From positions 4,650,001 through 4,714,000 of the forward strand of contig NC_062991.1 of the NCBI RefSeq assembly GCF_023078275.1: a DNA stretch of 64,000 bases, in the 5' to 3' direction. The notes under the pieces are model-generated. The model saw nothing but the letters and a program-made list of their open reading frames with translations. It did not search any database and had not been told where the DNA came from. Made by a program: the position numbers and the translations under genes. This DNA comes from Leguminivora glycinivorella. Lineage: Eukaryota > Arthropoda > Insecta > Lepidoptera > Tortricidae. Below, in pieces: positions 50,026 to 60,640 of this stretch; position 1 is the stretch's first letter; every line of letters begins with the position of its first letter.

Positions 50026-50196
50026 ATGGCGGGCAGCAAATCAAATACAAACGAGATCGCTTTAAAAATCCTTCCACAAGCCATATATTACTGTGCCATA
50101 TTGGCTGAGTATTTAGAGGTAAAAATCCCCGAGAATCGGAAACGGGCCACTCGGAAAGCATTAGCGGTGCAATCTTGCCGCTGCAGGCGTTATTAA
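50026..50196 (+). CDS. Possible small ORF in direct repeat D2, right copy
   Basis: 56 codons from ATG 50,026 to TAA 50,194-50,196. The middle reads CAILAEYLEVKIPENRKRATRKA, the same as the left copy except D/E and K/E exchanges. The conservative differences are suggestive, but the frame is short, no family is recognised, and no promoter or splice sites are evident. It could be an exon remnant or part of an unknown repeat. Confidence 0.2.
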   Translation: MAGSKSNTNEIALKILPQAIYYCAILAEYLEVKIPENRKRATRKALAVQSCRCRRY

Positions 50197-50429
50197 ATTC
50201 AGCTTTTGATACCGATATTTATGTTGCCGTTTTAGGGATTTGATTCGTGAAACTTCTGGTTTCTGGTGGTGTTTATTTATGTGATTTATTTTAACTGTAT
50301 CGCGTAAATAAAGAAACATTTATAAAAATGCATTCTTCAAGCCAAAGGGCATTCTGGACAACTCCATTGGGTCAAACGGTTGTGTTGTAATGTTCGGATG
50401 GGAATGGAAAAAATGTTACTTATTGTCTG

Positions 50430-50580
50430 TTACAGACATACATACATACAATCACGCCTGTATCACATAAAGGGGTAGGCAGAGCACATGAAACTATTCA
50501 GGTTTCAGTGCTACTCTTGTCAAACAAGGGGTTAAGAGAAAACGAAATTGTGACATTGCAATGACAGGTTAAAAATTCTT
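50430..50580 (+). repeat. Family R5
   Basis: 'CATACAATCACGCCTGTATC', 'AAAGGGGTAGGCAGAGCACA', 'TGTGACATTGCAATGACAGG'. The block from 50,580 to 51,005 has no gene that I can support. Confidence 0.75.
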
Positions 50581-51005
50581 AAAGACATACATAAATGACA
50601 TTACAATTTTTGCCGTATCATGTTGGCAATTCATTATTCCTCCACTTGAAATCCCGTTAGAAAGCCAATACGAGCATAACAGAGAATTTCTGATTTCCCA
50701 GTTATGTCAGTTTTGCATGTCGCCCGGGGCCGGTGGCACAGTGAACGTTTTCTCTGCAATTTGTGCGTCGTTCTACGTATAGTACATGTACATGTGCTTA
50801 TATCTGGTTTGACATGCGCATACCATGCAACAATAGGTTTTTGAGCTAAGGGCAACTCTTAAAGCCCGCAGTAACATAGCTTGGTAAAATCGTCCCACGA
50901 CTTGATAGTCAGTGAACACCTTTTCATGTAATAAATATGAAATCCCAATTGAGTACATAAGTTACAAGTAAAATGTGTTAGAAGTAGGTACTTTTGATCA
51001 TAGTT

Positions 51006-51170
51006 AAAGTCACATACAGGTCGAACTCGATTAATTAACATTATTTTACCTTTTTTCCCAACGTTTCGGCCAGGTTGCACTGGCCGTGGTCGCGGAAGAC
51101 GTGGCCAAAACGTTGGAAAAAAGGTAAAATAATGTTAATTAATCGCGTTCGACCTGTGTGTGACTTTAAA
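51006..51170. mobile_element. Inverted pair of Penelope-like terminal repeats
   Basis: Arms of about 60 bp: 'AAAGTCACATACAGGTCGAA' ... 'TTTTACCTTTTTTCCCAACG' and the complements ending 'GACCTGTGTGTGACTTTAA'. The centre holds 'GGCCAGGTTGCACTGGCC' and GTGGTCGCGG. The sequence family is that of 26,680-26,750. Head-to-head repeats are known in Penelope elements, but no coding sequence lies between them. Confidence 0.7.
51055..51097 (-). ncRNA. Hammerhead-like fold in Penelope repeat (copy 3)
   Basis: On the minus strand: TTCC, GCGACCA, C, GGCCAG, loop TGCAAC, CTGGCC, GAAAC, GTT, then GGGAA. TTCC pairs with GGAA, and GGCCAG with CTGGCC. The core differs from copy 1 at U4 (C here) and keeps the G3/C8 exchange and the extra C. 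Confidence 0.35.
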
Positions 51171-51590
51171 TATGTGTACAAAGCGCGAGAACTTAAAGTG
51201 TTAGTATTGACCATGTCACGAATAATCCGTCAAAAAGTCAATAAGAATTGCTCTTTTATATATTAAAGGCCAGTTGCATCAACGACATTTGACTGACACA
51301 TCATCGTCACGCAGCAGACAGCTATGGTACTTTCCATACAATAAAATTTAACGAACGATTTAACGGTGACAGATTTAATGCAACCGGCCCTATGAAGATT
51401 TCCCGAAAATCGACGAACGGTTCGATTTCCCTTGGAAATAGTGGGAATAGAGTAAGGTCAAGTTCAGATTAGGGACACGGTCAAGGGACCCTTTTATACG
51501 ATAAGCGGGTCATAGTATAGTGAGAACAGTAGGGGTTTCCTTAAAAAAAGAGACGAATGAATATCTGTTGTCTAAGTTACTAGCAATAAA

Positions 51591-51760
51591 TAGTCACTTC
51601 TTTGAAAAAAAAACTCGTATCTTCTTCTGTCAAGAAAAAGACAAATGTAATAACTATGTACGGGATGCACATAAATACAACTAGAATTGCTGATTTTTAA
51701 CTAAGAGTAGCGCAGTGTGAGATATTCAAGAGATTTTTTGAAAGTCTTGACGGTATAAGG
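51591..51760. mobile_element. Foldback MITE family R2, diverged copy
   Basis: 'TAGTCACTTCTTTGAAAAAA', 'ACTCGTATCTTCTTCTGTCA' and right end 'GATTTTTTGAAAGTCTTGAC'. Confidence 0.65.
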
Positions 51761-51899
51761 TGTCTCTTTCCCTAATAATCCTCAGATACCTAAAATCTGG
51801 GTTAAGACAAAACAGTCGGTTTCGTATTAAACGAATGACTAAGTTGCCTTTCATGCAAGCAATGTAACATTATAATAAATAAAAAAGCAGTCCCGCCGC

Positions 51900-52115
51900 A
51901 GTCTCAGCAATGGCACAGTATAATAAAGAGTACTATCGTACAGTATGGCCACTCCCGCTCCCCGCTGAAAGTGCCGTTATCGCCTGTAAAAACGCGAACA
52001 GTCGATCTGTCATATCTCATACAAGCATGGTACGCGTTCAGCTACACGAGCTTAGACTATGTGCTAGGAACGCGCCTCTTTCATATATTTGTTCGCCAGT
52101 GTCCGAGGTGTGGCA
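51900..52115 (-). repeat. Family R10, inverted copy
   Basis: 'ATAAAGAGTACTATCGTACA', 'CTCCCCGCTGAAAGTGCC', 'CTACACGAGCTTAGACTATG', 'GTGCTAGGAACGCGCCTCTT' on the plus strand. Confidence 0.75.
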
Positions 52116-52261
52116 ATGGAGTCATCACTACCAAATTTTCTTTTCACATCATCTCTGTCGTACAAATCAGGTGCTGAAGAATTAATCTAAATACCTTGTG
52201 GCACTAAATGTGGCATAACAAAATTTAAAACTTTTGTAAGAAATCCTGCAGCCAAAAATCT

Positions 52262-52402
52262 ATCATTATCATCATTTCAGCAATTAATCGCCCACTGCTG
52301 AGCAAGTGAGCATAGGGCTCCCTTCGTGTATGCCACTTATCCCGGTCCTCCCTAATCTCATCCAGAAACACCCCGCAGTGTTTCGAATGTCATCCACCCA
52401 AC
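52262..52402 (-). repeat. RTE 3'-end fragment
   Basis: 'ATCATCATTTCAGCAATTAA', 'CGCCCACTGCTGAGCAAG', then 'TATCCCGGTCCTCCCTAATC' on the plus strand. A variant of the RTE tail, different subfamily from 8,300. Confidence 0.65.
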
Positions 52403-52489
52403 GAGCCCACCCAAAAATCAATCAGCGTGGTCATTATTATTTGGTATTATTTGGTCTGAAATAAACGATTTTTTTTTATCTTTTCCCCT

Positions 52490-52905
52490 CAATAGCTCGG
52501 AAACACGTGTTTTGTCCTTTAATACCAGAGGGTAAAAACGCATTTTATCCACTAGTGGGTAAAATAATTTGACCTTGAATAAAGTCAAATTAACTGCTTT
52601 AAAATTGATAAAAGTAGGTGAATCTAGTAATAAAGATGATTTACCACCTGTGAAACTACTGGAAGTAGTGATAAAAGCATTTTTTGCGTTGTAGTTTCCT
52701 CGCTACAGTGAGGGGAAAAGTTTTGTGTTACTTTATACTATTTTACTTCTCGTGTGTTAAAAAACTCGCAAATTCAGGATTCTATTTTCGAACCTCTCGC
52801 TTCGCTAGTGGTTCAACTATAGAATCCTTTCACTTGCTCGTTTTTAAATTCCACACTCGGCGTTAAAATACAACTTTTGCACCCATGTATAACAAATAAC
52901 CATTA
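52490..52905 (-). repeat. Family R8, inverted full copy
   Basis: 'CTCGGAAACACGTGTTTTGT', 'ATTTGACCTTGAATAAAGTC', 'AGTAATAAAGATGATTTACC', 'GTTGTAGTTTCCTCGCTACA'. Nearly the complete reverse of 10,855-11,280. Confidence 0.8.
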
Positions 52906-53239
52906 CCTATTCTGGCACCACAAAGCTCCTACTTTTCTATCTTCACTACGACCATAGATCGATATACTATTCATGTTGTCAAGCGAGTAGATTAAATGAT
53001 TTTATCGCGACTAACTCCTGAAAATATATACACGTCTTTTCATTCGTCACTCTTTTCACGGCATTTCAGTGTCGAATAGATGAGGGTGAAATTCTAGAAA
53101 ATACTGTGAAGATTTTTGCGTTTACGTAAGTAGAATAATGCTTTTCAGGAATCTTTCAAGTTGAAAATACAAAAACATCACACAAACGCAATATTTTTTA
53201 TATACTTACTAGCAAGTACTACTATTTTTTTTATATACT

Positions 53240-53700
53240 ACGTCGGTGACAAACAAGCATACGGTCCGCCTGACTGAAAGCGGTCACCGTAATCTATGGA
53301 CGCCTGCAACTCAAGGAATGTCACGTGCTGCGTTAAGTACACAGAAAAAGGAGTACCAGCTCTAAGAAGGGTTCGGGTTGCCGACGACTCAAAGGACAAT
53401 AGACGGAACAAAGTAGTTCCGTAGGTCCTTTCGTCACCAGCACACCGCACTCTGTTGAGCTCCGGCAGCCTTACTCACCGGCAGGAACACACTATGAGTA
53501 GGGTCTAGTGCTGTTCGGTTGCGGTCTTCTGTAAGGCGGAGGTACTACCCCAGTTGGGCTCTGCTCTAGATTCAAGCGAGATGACATGCGCTGTGCTGTG
53601 CCCTACCACACAAAGCGGAATATCATTCGCTATGCCCTACCTCCTACAGCAAGACTGCTAGAGTAAAACTTATATAACCTAACCACAAAATTAAAATTTT
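53240..53700 (+). repeat. LINE-like repeat R15
   Basis: 'ACGTCGGTGACAAACAAGCA', 'TACGGTCCGCCTGACTGAAA', 'CTATGGACGCCTGCAACTCA' start it; the following 350 bp (to 'CAGCAAGACTGCTAGAGTAA') looks like a 3' UTR of the same repeat. A short inverted copy is at 56,640-56,765. Parent element unknown. Confidence 0.55.
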
Positions 53701-53704
53701 GAAA

Positions 53705-53848
53705 AAACCCCCGACTGCGACATAGTAGACCGATTTTCATGAAACATGGCTAAGAACACTTCCGACTAACTCAGCTTTCAGACAAAAAAAACTAAATCTT
53801 GATCGGTTCATCCGTTCGGGAGCTACGATGCCACAGACAGACACACAC

Positions 53849-53907
<59 letters not shown>

Positions 53908-53950
53908 CGTCAAACTTATAACACCCCGTCGTTTTTGCGTCGGGGGTTAA
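53705..53950. repeat. Microsatellite-bearing repeat with AACCCCCGAC ends
   Basis: Starts AAAAAACCCCCGACTGCGAC and ends 'TTTTGCGTCGGGGGTTAAAA', with a long CAGA/GACA run at 53,846-53,906. Short inverted ends suggest a MITE. Confidence 0.7.
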
Positions 53951-55418
53951 AAATGGTAGGTATGATAACTTTTTTTTTAAACAATATTCACCCCCGACAT
54001 TTTTGAAGACCAATCAAAGAGATACATTTTAACATACATTTGTGTTTTTATATCTCAATCATTTTTGGCCATCGTTTTTGATAAAAGCTCTTAGCAATCG
54101 TATTTTTTCCGACTTATCAAACAGCGTCAGTAGTTTTTTGAGTTTATTGCTAACATATAAACATACAATAGACAGATGCTTTGTTTTAAAGTGTAGTGAT
54201 AGTAATTAAGTAGGTAATAACTAAAAAAACGTATCTAAAAATAATACTTGCACATTGACAATATGTAAGAATCTATCAATGACTTCCATTATACTAGACT
54301 CACTGTTCCAGATTAACTGAAAATAGTTATAAATTATTCACTGTCCACACAAACTAATACCTCAAAACCAAAAAGGTTATAACTATAGTTAAGATGAACG
54401 CACATAAGACGTTTTAGAATCAGTCGTTATAGTTAGAATGGAAATCGCATCAAATAATTTATTTGACAAATAGGAGAATGGTATTCGCTAATTTATGGTT
54501 TCGCGGAAGAACAATCGTAGGGGTTAGGGTGGGACTTGAGACCAAGCGGAGCGGGGAAGTCATAAGCAGAGCGACAATAATATCCGACGCGGGTAAAGAA
54601 GGTCACACTTAAAGTCCGTTTATTTGAACTAAACATACCTATTATGACAAGGAAGTTATAGTAGAGACATTTTCCAAAATTAGAATCTAATAATATGAGA
54701 TTCTAATTCGGTTTTTTATTTTTAAACGCCAAAAAAGTGTCACATGGACGGTGACTGATATAAAATTATATGTTATATTACGTCATATCTCGTTTCTTTC
54801 AATTTTCAATAAAAAATTCAAGATACAAGTAACTTTGCCTGGCCATAATTTTTTTCGCATACTAGATCAACTTCACTTATTAACGTTATTATTCGTTGCA
54901 ATCACGAAAAAATCATCCTATCATGAAACTTGTTTATTCTAACCTACATTATGCCATCGTCAACGACCGAGTTCCAAGGCCGAGAGGATGGAGTCCTGAG
55001 ACCTCTCAACGCGGTTAATTATATGGTGTAGTTTTGATATACTTCATTTTATTATTTACCATGTAACTTAGGAAATATATTATTTTGTCCTGTCTTAGAA
55101 CAGTTAGAATCTCTAGTTTTATTCATGTTTATTCAGATTATTTCCATACATACAGTTTATTAACCGCTACGAATGTGACGTGGCCTTATCCACTGATTGA
55201 CAAACAAGCAGACATTGTGAGAGATGCTCTTATTAAGTACAGTCCTGCGGTTAACGGTCGCTAGTGACAGCTTGAATAAAACGCACGCGAGTGTACTTGT
55301 AGGTACTAATGTTTGAGAGAAATGGGATTGGTCGAATTTGTCTTAGTTCACATTTGTTTTTCTTTATTTGCGTTAGTTTTGTTTTGCAGATGAATAGTTC
55401 ATATTTTCCCCCTCATTC
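53951..55418. other. No gene seen
   Basis: AT-rich, about 1.5 kb, the longest stretch without a recognised repeat in this half. I find no supported open frame or RNA. Confidence 0.4.
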
Positions 55419-55419
55419 G

Positions 55420-55690
55420 TGTTTTGTCTTTATTAAAAACGCATTTTATCCACTAGTGGGTAAAGTTTTGACCTTGAATTTTTAACTGTTTAAAATTGAT
55501 AAAAGTAGATGAATCTAGAATAAAGATGATTTACTACTTGTGGAACTACTGTGATAAATGCATTTTTGCGTTGTAGTTTCCTCGCTATAGTGAGGGGAAA
55601 AGTTTTGACAAAATGTATTTTACTTCTCGTGTGTTATTTTTTTTTCGAACCACTCGCTTCGCTCGTGGTTCAACTATATAATGGCTCGTT
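55420..55690 (-). repeat. Family R8, copy with many small deletions
   Basis: It follows 52,500-52,830 block by block, but pieces of 4 to 25 bases are missing at several points (for example after 'TGACCTTGAAT', 'GAACTACTG' and 'CTTCTCGTGTGTTA'). Confidence 0.75.
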
Positions 55691-55894
55691 TTTCAGAAAA
55701 TGTGTATGAGATTTGATGACGGTGGAGTTTATTTGGTCCTGGGTCAAATACTGGTGATAGAAGCATTATTTTCTGTGTTGACCATGATGAGCACAGATAT
55801 TTGTAATATTATATTATTTCCGTGCAAAAAAAATATGCATTGTTTGAAGAGAGTATAAAACACGTATGAATTACCACGAAAATATACAATTACT

Positions 55895-56080
55895 AGCTTT
55901 TGTACGCGGCTTCGCTTGTGTTAGAAAGTTAGAGACTCCATCCCTTGTGCTATGTCACTCCATGCTTGTGTTAGTCAACTATCTCCACTTAAGAAAATCA
56001 CTTCATTTATTCGCCTCGTTTTGCCGTGAAAGACGGACAAACAAACAGACACACACACTTTCCCATTTATAATATTTAGT
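55895..56080 (+). repeat. Family R1
   Basis: 'GCTTTTGTACGCGGCTTCGC', 'GTTTTGCCGTGAAAGACGGA', 'CACTTTCCCATTTATAATAT'. Confidence 0.75.
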
Positions 56081-56282
56081 ATCTTATACTATTAAACGAG
56101 CAATTCTTGTATATTTATTTATTTATTTATCTATTTATTTATTTATACGGACGATCTCGGAAACCGCTCTAACGCTTTCGCTGAAATTTGTTATGTGGGG
56201 GTTTTCGTGGGTGAAAAATCGATCTAACATATCCTTAGGTCCCGGAAAACGCGAATTATCGAGTTTTCACGCGTTTTTCTTC

Positions 56283-56545
56283 GCGCGCCATCTCGTGTGG
56301 AGTAGTTGTATTGTTGAGACAGAAGTCTTTCGGTCGATGTAAGTATTATTTACTTCAAAGACTAGATGGCGACACAGGTCAAGGCTAACACGAATAGAAA
56401 AATACACTCTGAGCTTTTGTGACGAAACGCGCGCCATCTCGTGTGGAGTAGTTGTGTTGTTAAGACTGAGAGTTCTTTCGATTGATCGATGTAGGTACTA
56501 TTTATTTTCCAACTAGATGGCGACACAGGTCAAGGATACGAAACA
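56283..56545. repeat. Two tandem units ending in CGCCATCT/AGATGGCG
   Basis: Unit 1 runs from 'GCGCGCCATCTCGTGTGGAG' to 'CTAGATGGCGACACAGGTCA' (56,283-56,384), unit 2 the same at about 56,431-56,537. Each unit has short inverted ends. Confidence 0.8.
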
Positions 56546-56639
56546 GAACCCAGATATTGGATTATAAAGTGATGTGATCAGTGTTTTTTGCCTTATTTTA
56601 ACATAACTGTGTACTTATACTTAACACAGCAAAGGGGAG

Positions 56640-56765
56640 TGTACAAGTTTCTAATGGGGTGGCAACGCGCATGTGACACTCTTTGAGTTGCAGGCGTCCA
56701 TAGGTTACGGTAACCGCTTTCCATCAGGCGGACCGTATGCTTGTTTGCCACCGACGTAGTATTAA
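56640..56765 (-). repeat. LINE-like repeat R15, short inverted copy
   Basis: 'GAGTTGCAGGCGTCCATAGG', 'CATCAGGCGGACCGTATGCT', 'TGTTTGCCACCGACGTAGT' on the plus strand. Confidence 0.65.
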
Positions 56766-57189
56766 AAAAAAACTTAGTCATCAATTCAAGACTATCTTCA
56801 AACCTCTATTAGCGCAATACAAATCAAAGTCCTTTCTGCACCACATACATTCACTGAAAACCGAAGCGAGTATGTAGCGCTATGTGGAATACAAACAAAC
56901 AAACAGACAGAATTGATCACAGACTGGCACAAAGCGGGAATCCGATACGATTAATAAGACTTAGTCATTTATCGCGATGACGGGAGTAAAAAGATAACTG
57001 AGCGGAGTTAAGGGTTATATGGACTGTTTAAGTGTAACAGGGTTTTTGGTTACTATTTTTACTGCGTTGGAAGGAGGATAATTTTTAGCGACCTTTCATC
57101 CTTGCGTTAGTAACTAGTAATTTATTTATTGGACGCTACACCATATTATAGGTATAGTCCCCGAAGACTGGCAAATATCAAATGACATA

Positions 57190-57245
57190 AATACATAAGT
57201 TCAGAAAAACTCATTGGTACGAGCCGGGTTCGAACGCTGCGCCAT
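57190..57245 (-). repeat. SINE fragment
   Basis: 'CAGAAAAACTCATTGGTACG' then 'AGCCGGGTTCGAACGCTG', the reverse of the junction at 40,780-40,850. Confidence 0.5.
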
Positions 57246-57274
57246 ATTATATTATAGTCCCTATTAGTATACTT

Positions 57275-57328
57275 ATAGGAATATCGGCCCTACATCCGAT
57301 ATCGGATCGAGTAATGTGAAAACGCATT
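57275..57328. mobile_element. Foldback MITE R6, half copy
   Basis: 'CATCCGATATCGGATCGAGT' and 'AATGTGAAAACGCATTAA' equal the right arm of the copy at 5,222. Confidence 0.7.
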
Positions 57329-57612
57329 AACTAAACTGTCGTTTTTGTAAAATTATAAATACCTATCTATATTCTTCGCACATAAAATGCCTTTACCGGC
57401 ATACAAATACTTCCATCTCTAAGGAATAATGTCCCTTTTTGACCGCCGCAAAATCTTAAGGAAGGTGGTGGTTCTCAATTCTTCTGTATTTTTATTTTAT
57501 GTTTGTTCCACGATATCTACGTCGTTACTGGACCGATTTTGGAATTTTTTTTTGATCGAATGTATATGCATACAGATTGGTCCCATTTTTATGTAGGTAT
57601 CTATTATACCTA

Positions 57613-57861
57613 CACTGAGAGAAAATACAACCAGTTTTCATGTTCGATCAACAAGTTTTTTTGTTAAAATAGCGCCAACGTGCTCTTTGGTTCAAACAAC
57701 AAGCTACTTGTCATTTGAATCGGCAATATATTTGAATCAACAAGTCGATTTTATAAAAACAACCTGACACATATTGTTTTAAACATACGTTTGGCTGATT
57801 CAAACGGATAAACCGCAACAAGTCGAACTTGTTAAATTCACAATGCAAATTTCTCTCAGCG
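57613..57861. mobile_element. Tc1/mariner-type MITE R9, copy 2
   Basis: Inverted relative to 6,552-6,800, 249 bp, ends CACTGAGAGAAA and TTTCTCTCAGCG, flanked by TA. Translated shadows of both copies agree over about 50 residues, so the copies are very close in sequence. Confidence 0.9.
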
Positions 57862-58419
57862 TAATGCTTGTTTTTATTTTTAATGGTATAATAAAATGTG
57901 TATTTACTATACACTGCTTTGGTAGTTATTTCGTTGTTCAGAGCATCAACAGTTTTATAGATTCTAAGAAATGAAAACGCAACGAAAATAAATGTAACTA
58001 CGTTTAATTCCAAGTATTCGTCTTATTAAACTAACAAACACTGCTAATAGGTACGTATGTATTACATTTCAGGGAATTTAAAATAATATTGGCGCTTCGC
58101 GTATATTACTCTCTTTACATAGCAGTAAATAAACAAAGTCTCAAATGTTTCACAAACATTGAATTCAATACCTGAATGGCTTTTTTGGAAAAATAAGCGT
58201 CAAAGCTTGCTAATAAAATGATTACACGTATAGTGTTCTAATAAAATGATAACCATCCATCGTAGGCGCCTCAGATGATTGGGATCTTAAGAATTTTCAA
58301 TATTTCGTAATTTGTAAGTGTTAATGAGTTTAAATTATTATAGTAAGTGCAAGTCAAAGTCTAACAAGCGTTGGCTGGACGTCGTGACAGCAGCGGACAC
58401 GAAAGTGAATAATCTCACA

Positions 58420-58615
58420 CATGAGGACGCCGAACCGGGCAACGTTGAGAAGACCGTAGCCGAGTGGCATTTCTACGACGCGAAACGAGAACGAAACGCC
58501 GCGAAAGGTAGTCTGGCTCTGTCACGCCAATACGCAAGAGCGATAGAGATAGATATCTATGAGCGTTTCGTTTCGTGAGCGTTTGTGCATTCAGCTACGC
58601 ACGCAGGAAAGCGAA
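58420..58615. repeat. Repeat R14, inverted copy
   Basis: 'GAGTGGCATTTCTACGACGC', 'GTCTGGCTCTGTCACGCCAA', 'TACGCAAGAGCGATAGAGAT', 'CGTTTCGTGAGCGTTTGTGC'. Reverse of 45,530-45,720. Confidence 0.65.
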
Positions 58616-58690
58616 CCCTGGCGCTAGGTTGAAAAAGAAAAATTAAAAGTGCATGTTTATAATAAATAATAACTATAATTATAGGCTGTC

Positions 58691-58840
58691 AAAGTACCAG
58701 GGGGGTTACCATGACGTACTAAAGACGTTCAGTTTAGGTTGAGAGAAAGGGACACAGCTATAGCAGTTACATAGCTCCGTTCCTCTCTTTCAACCTAAAC
58801 TGAACGGCTTTAGCACGTCATGGTAACCCCCCAGTACCTT
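58691..58840. mobile_element. Foldback element, arms about 60 bp
   Basis: Left arm 'AAAGTACCAGGGGGGTTACC' ... 'GTTCAGTTTAGGTTGAGAGA'; right arm the complements, ending 'GGTAACCCCCCAGTACCTT'. Few mismatches; 25-base loop. Confidence 0.9.
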
Positions 58841-59418
58841 AGAAGTGATCGCAATAAACGCGAAGAAAATACAATAATTAACATTAACACAGTAATGGTC
58901 TATTTATTATACACAAATATGGACATGGTTTTTTGGACATAGCCAGATGTTTCTACCTCTATAGTACCTAAAGTAGCGGTCGGTAAATACGCGTAGATTG
59001 CTACAAGATGGAAGAAAACAGCACAAGATTGCCATTTCAACTCCGAACTCTCCTCTAAATTTAATGAAGTCCTTGGCTCTTGGAAATCGTCAACAACTAG
59101 AACGTGTATGTCCTCAACTCCTCACTAGGGATTGCAATCGCATCCGGCGGATTCGGTAATCCGGCCGGATTGAGCACTTAGAGCTCTCGGATTCGGTTTA
59201 TATCACCAGATTTGGATAAATAAAAATAATCGCCAAAATACAGCACATGCAGGCGACCAGGCGATGAATGAAATAACACACGGTAGGTACGAGTTACTCT
59301 GAAGATTTGAAGAAATAAGTAAAACTAATGAATAGTGCAACTAGGGAACAAATCAAATTATTTTATTGAATATTTTTGATTTGTTCTTTTTTTCAAGTAG
59401 TCACACTACTATATATAA

Positions 59419-59611
59419 ATTATAAATTGAAATAGATATCATACACGAAAGAAAAAACTGCAAGGCCCACTGGTGGCCGAGCCGGGAATCGAACCCGGGT
59501 CTTCAGCTTACGCGGGTAACGTCTTTACCACTAGATCACACGCCCGCACAGCCCGACCAGTGGGCCTTGCCGTTTTTTCTTTCGTGTATGATATCTATTT
59601 CAATTTATAAT
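59419..59611. mobile_element. Foldback element with tRNA-like core
   Basis: Terminal inverted repeats of about 55 bp (left 'ATTATAAATTGAAATAGATA' ... 'GCAAGGCCCACTGGT', right their complements). Between them, on the minus strand, a tRNA-like segment: A-box TGATCTAGTGGT, B-box GGTTCGATTCCC. SINEs do not normally have inverted ends, and foldbacks do not normally carry pol III boxes. The copy at 4,312-4,435 has the core and one arm. Confidence 0.75.
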
Positions 59612-59825
59612 GAATAGTGGTTTGAAATAAATTTTTCGTTGTGAATTTTGAATGTGTGAATTTTGGTTCCACAGCACAGTGAAATTCTAATGTCATACTT
59701 TTTGCTTACATCTACGTCTTATTTTATTATTAAAATAACTGATTCTTTCATTCATACAAACATGAATGTCACCTGTATTGGGAATATATTGTCAACTGGT
59801 AGACACATGAAGCGGTTCAAGTTTT

Positions 59826-60050
59826 ATACATACATACATATAATCACGCCTGTATCCCATAAAGGGGTAGGCACATGAACTACTCTGGTTTCAGTGCGAC
59901 TCTTGGCAAAAAGGGGTTGAAAGAAAACGAAATTGTGACATTGCAGTGACAGGTTGCAAGCCTCTTGCTTACGCCACAATTTAACCCTTATCCCACAGTC
60001 GACTTCTACGACACCCACAGCGGTGGCGAAATTCTTAACCCGTCACCACA
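59826..60050 (+). repeat. Family R5
   Basis: 'ATATAATCACGCCTGTATCC', 'TGTGACATTGCAGTGACAGG', 'CTTCTACGACACCCACAGCG', 'CTTAACCCGTCACCACACGG'. Confidence 0.75.
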
Positions 60051-60163
60051 CGGGGCACAACAAAAACATAAAAATATGTCGTTTTTGATAACCGGCGGAC
60101 GGATCCGGACAACAGGTGAATTTTGTCCGGAATTGAAAATAAATCCGGTTTTCAATCCCTAGT

Positions 60164-60460
60164 CACTCGAGTGTGATCTCGAGAACTTGATGCCCTGAGC
60201 CGTGTGGACTTGAGACTGAAGTTCGAACTTGAAACTTTATACTGTTTAAGTAGGCACAGGTACTTTATTAATATGGATACCGCTTAAGTCCCGATGTCCT
60301 TTTAGAAGGACAAAGGAAACAAAAAATCTAAATTGAAAAGTGACTTGAAAATCGTCAATAACTCGAACGTGTATATCTCGAGTGTGAACTCGAGAACTCG
60401 ATGCCTCGAGTGGAGGAGACTTAAGCGGAGTTTGCATTTGATACTTTGTACTGTTTAAGG
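60164..60460 (+). repeat. Tandem duplication of a CTCGAG-rich block
   Basis: 'TCGAGTGTGATCTCGAGAAC' ... 'ACTTTATACTGTTTAAG' (60,168-60,250) recurs as 'TCGAGTGTGAACTCGAGAAC' ... 'ACTTTGTACTGTTTAAG' (60,377-60,460). The upstream part of the first unit ('GTCAACAACTAGAACGTGTA') lies at 59,090, before the composite MITE, so the MITE entered after the duplication. Confidence 0.75.
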
Positions 60461-60473
60461 AACTAACTACACA

Positions 60474-60545
60474 CAGGCGATGCACGTCGTAGGACGCGGA
60501 ACGGACGTCAACGACGTTTTTTAAATTACACTCGAGCAGCGCGGC
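60474..60545. mobile_element. MITE-A remnant
   Basis: 'CACACAGGCGATGCACGTCG', 'GACGCGGAACGGACGTCAAC', 'GACGTTTTTTAAATTACACT'. One arm only; an inverted R5 scrap follows at 60,570-60,640. Confidence 0.6.
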
Positions 60546-60640
60546 ACTGCTTTATTTGCTGCGCCTTATTTGCCAAGAGTGACACTGAAACTCGGGTAGT
60601 TTCATGTGCACTGCCTACCCCTTTATGGGATACTTTCTTG

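Larger units (their letters stand above)
59127..60163. mobile_element. Composite MITE with TAGGGATTGCAATC ends
   Basis: Left end TAGGGATTGCAATCGCATCC, right end 'TTTTCAATCCCTA'. Next to the ends lie 'ATCCGGCGGATTC' and 'GGCGGACGGATCCGG' blocks. Two other elements lie within: the tRNA-core foldback at 59,419-59,611 and R5 at 59,826-60,050. The ends resemble hAT-type termini, but I could not match an 8-bp duplication. Confidence 0.6.

Noticed and set aside
57711..58013. 100-codon minus-strand frame, partly shared with 6,481-6,702
   Set aside because: The shared part is the sequence of the R9 MITE; no protein function is indicated.
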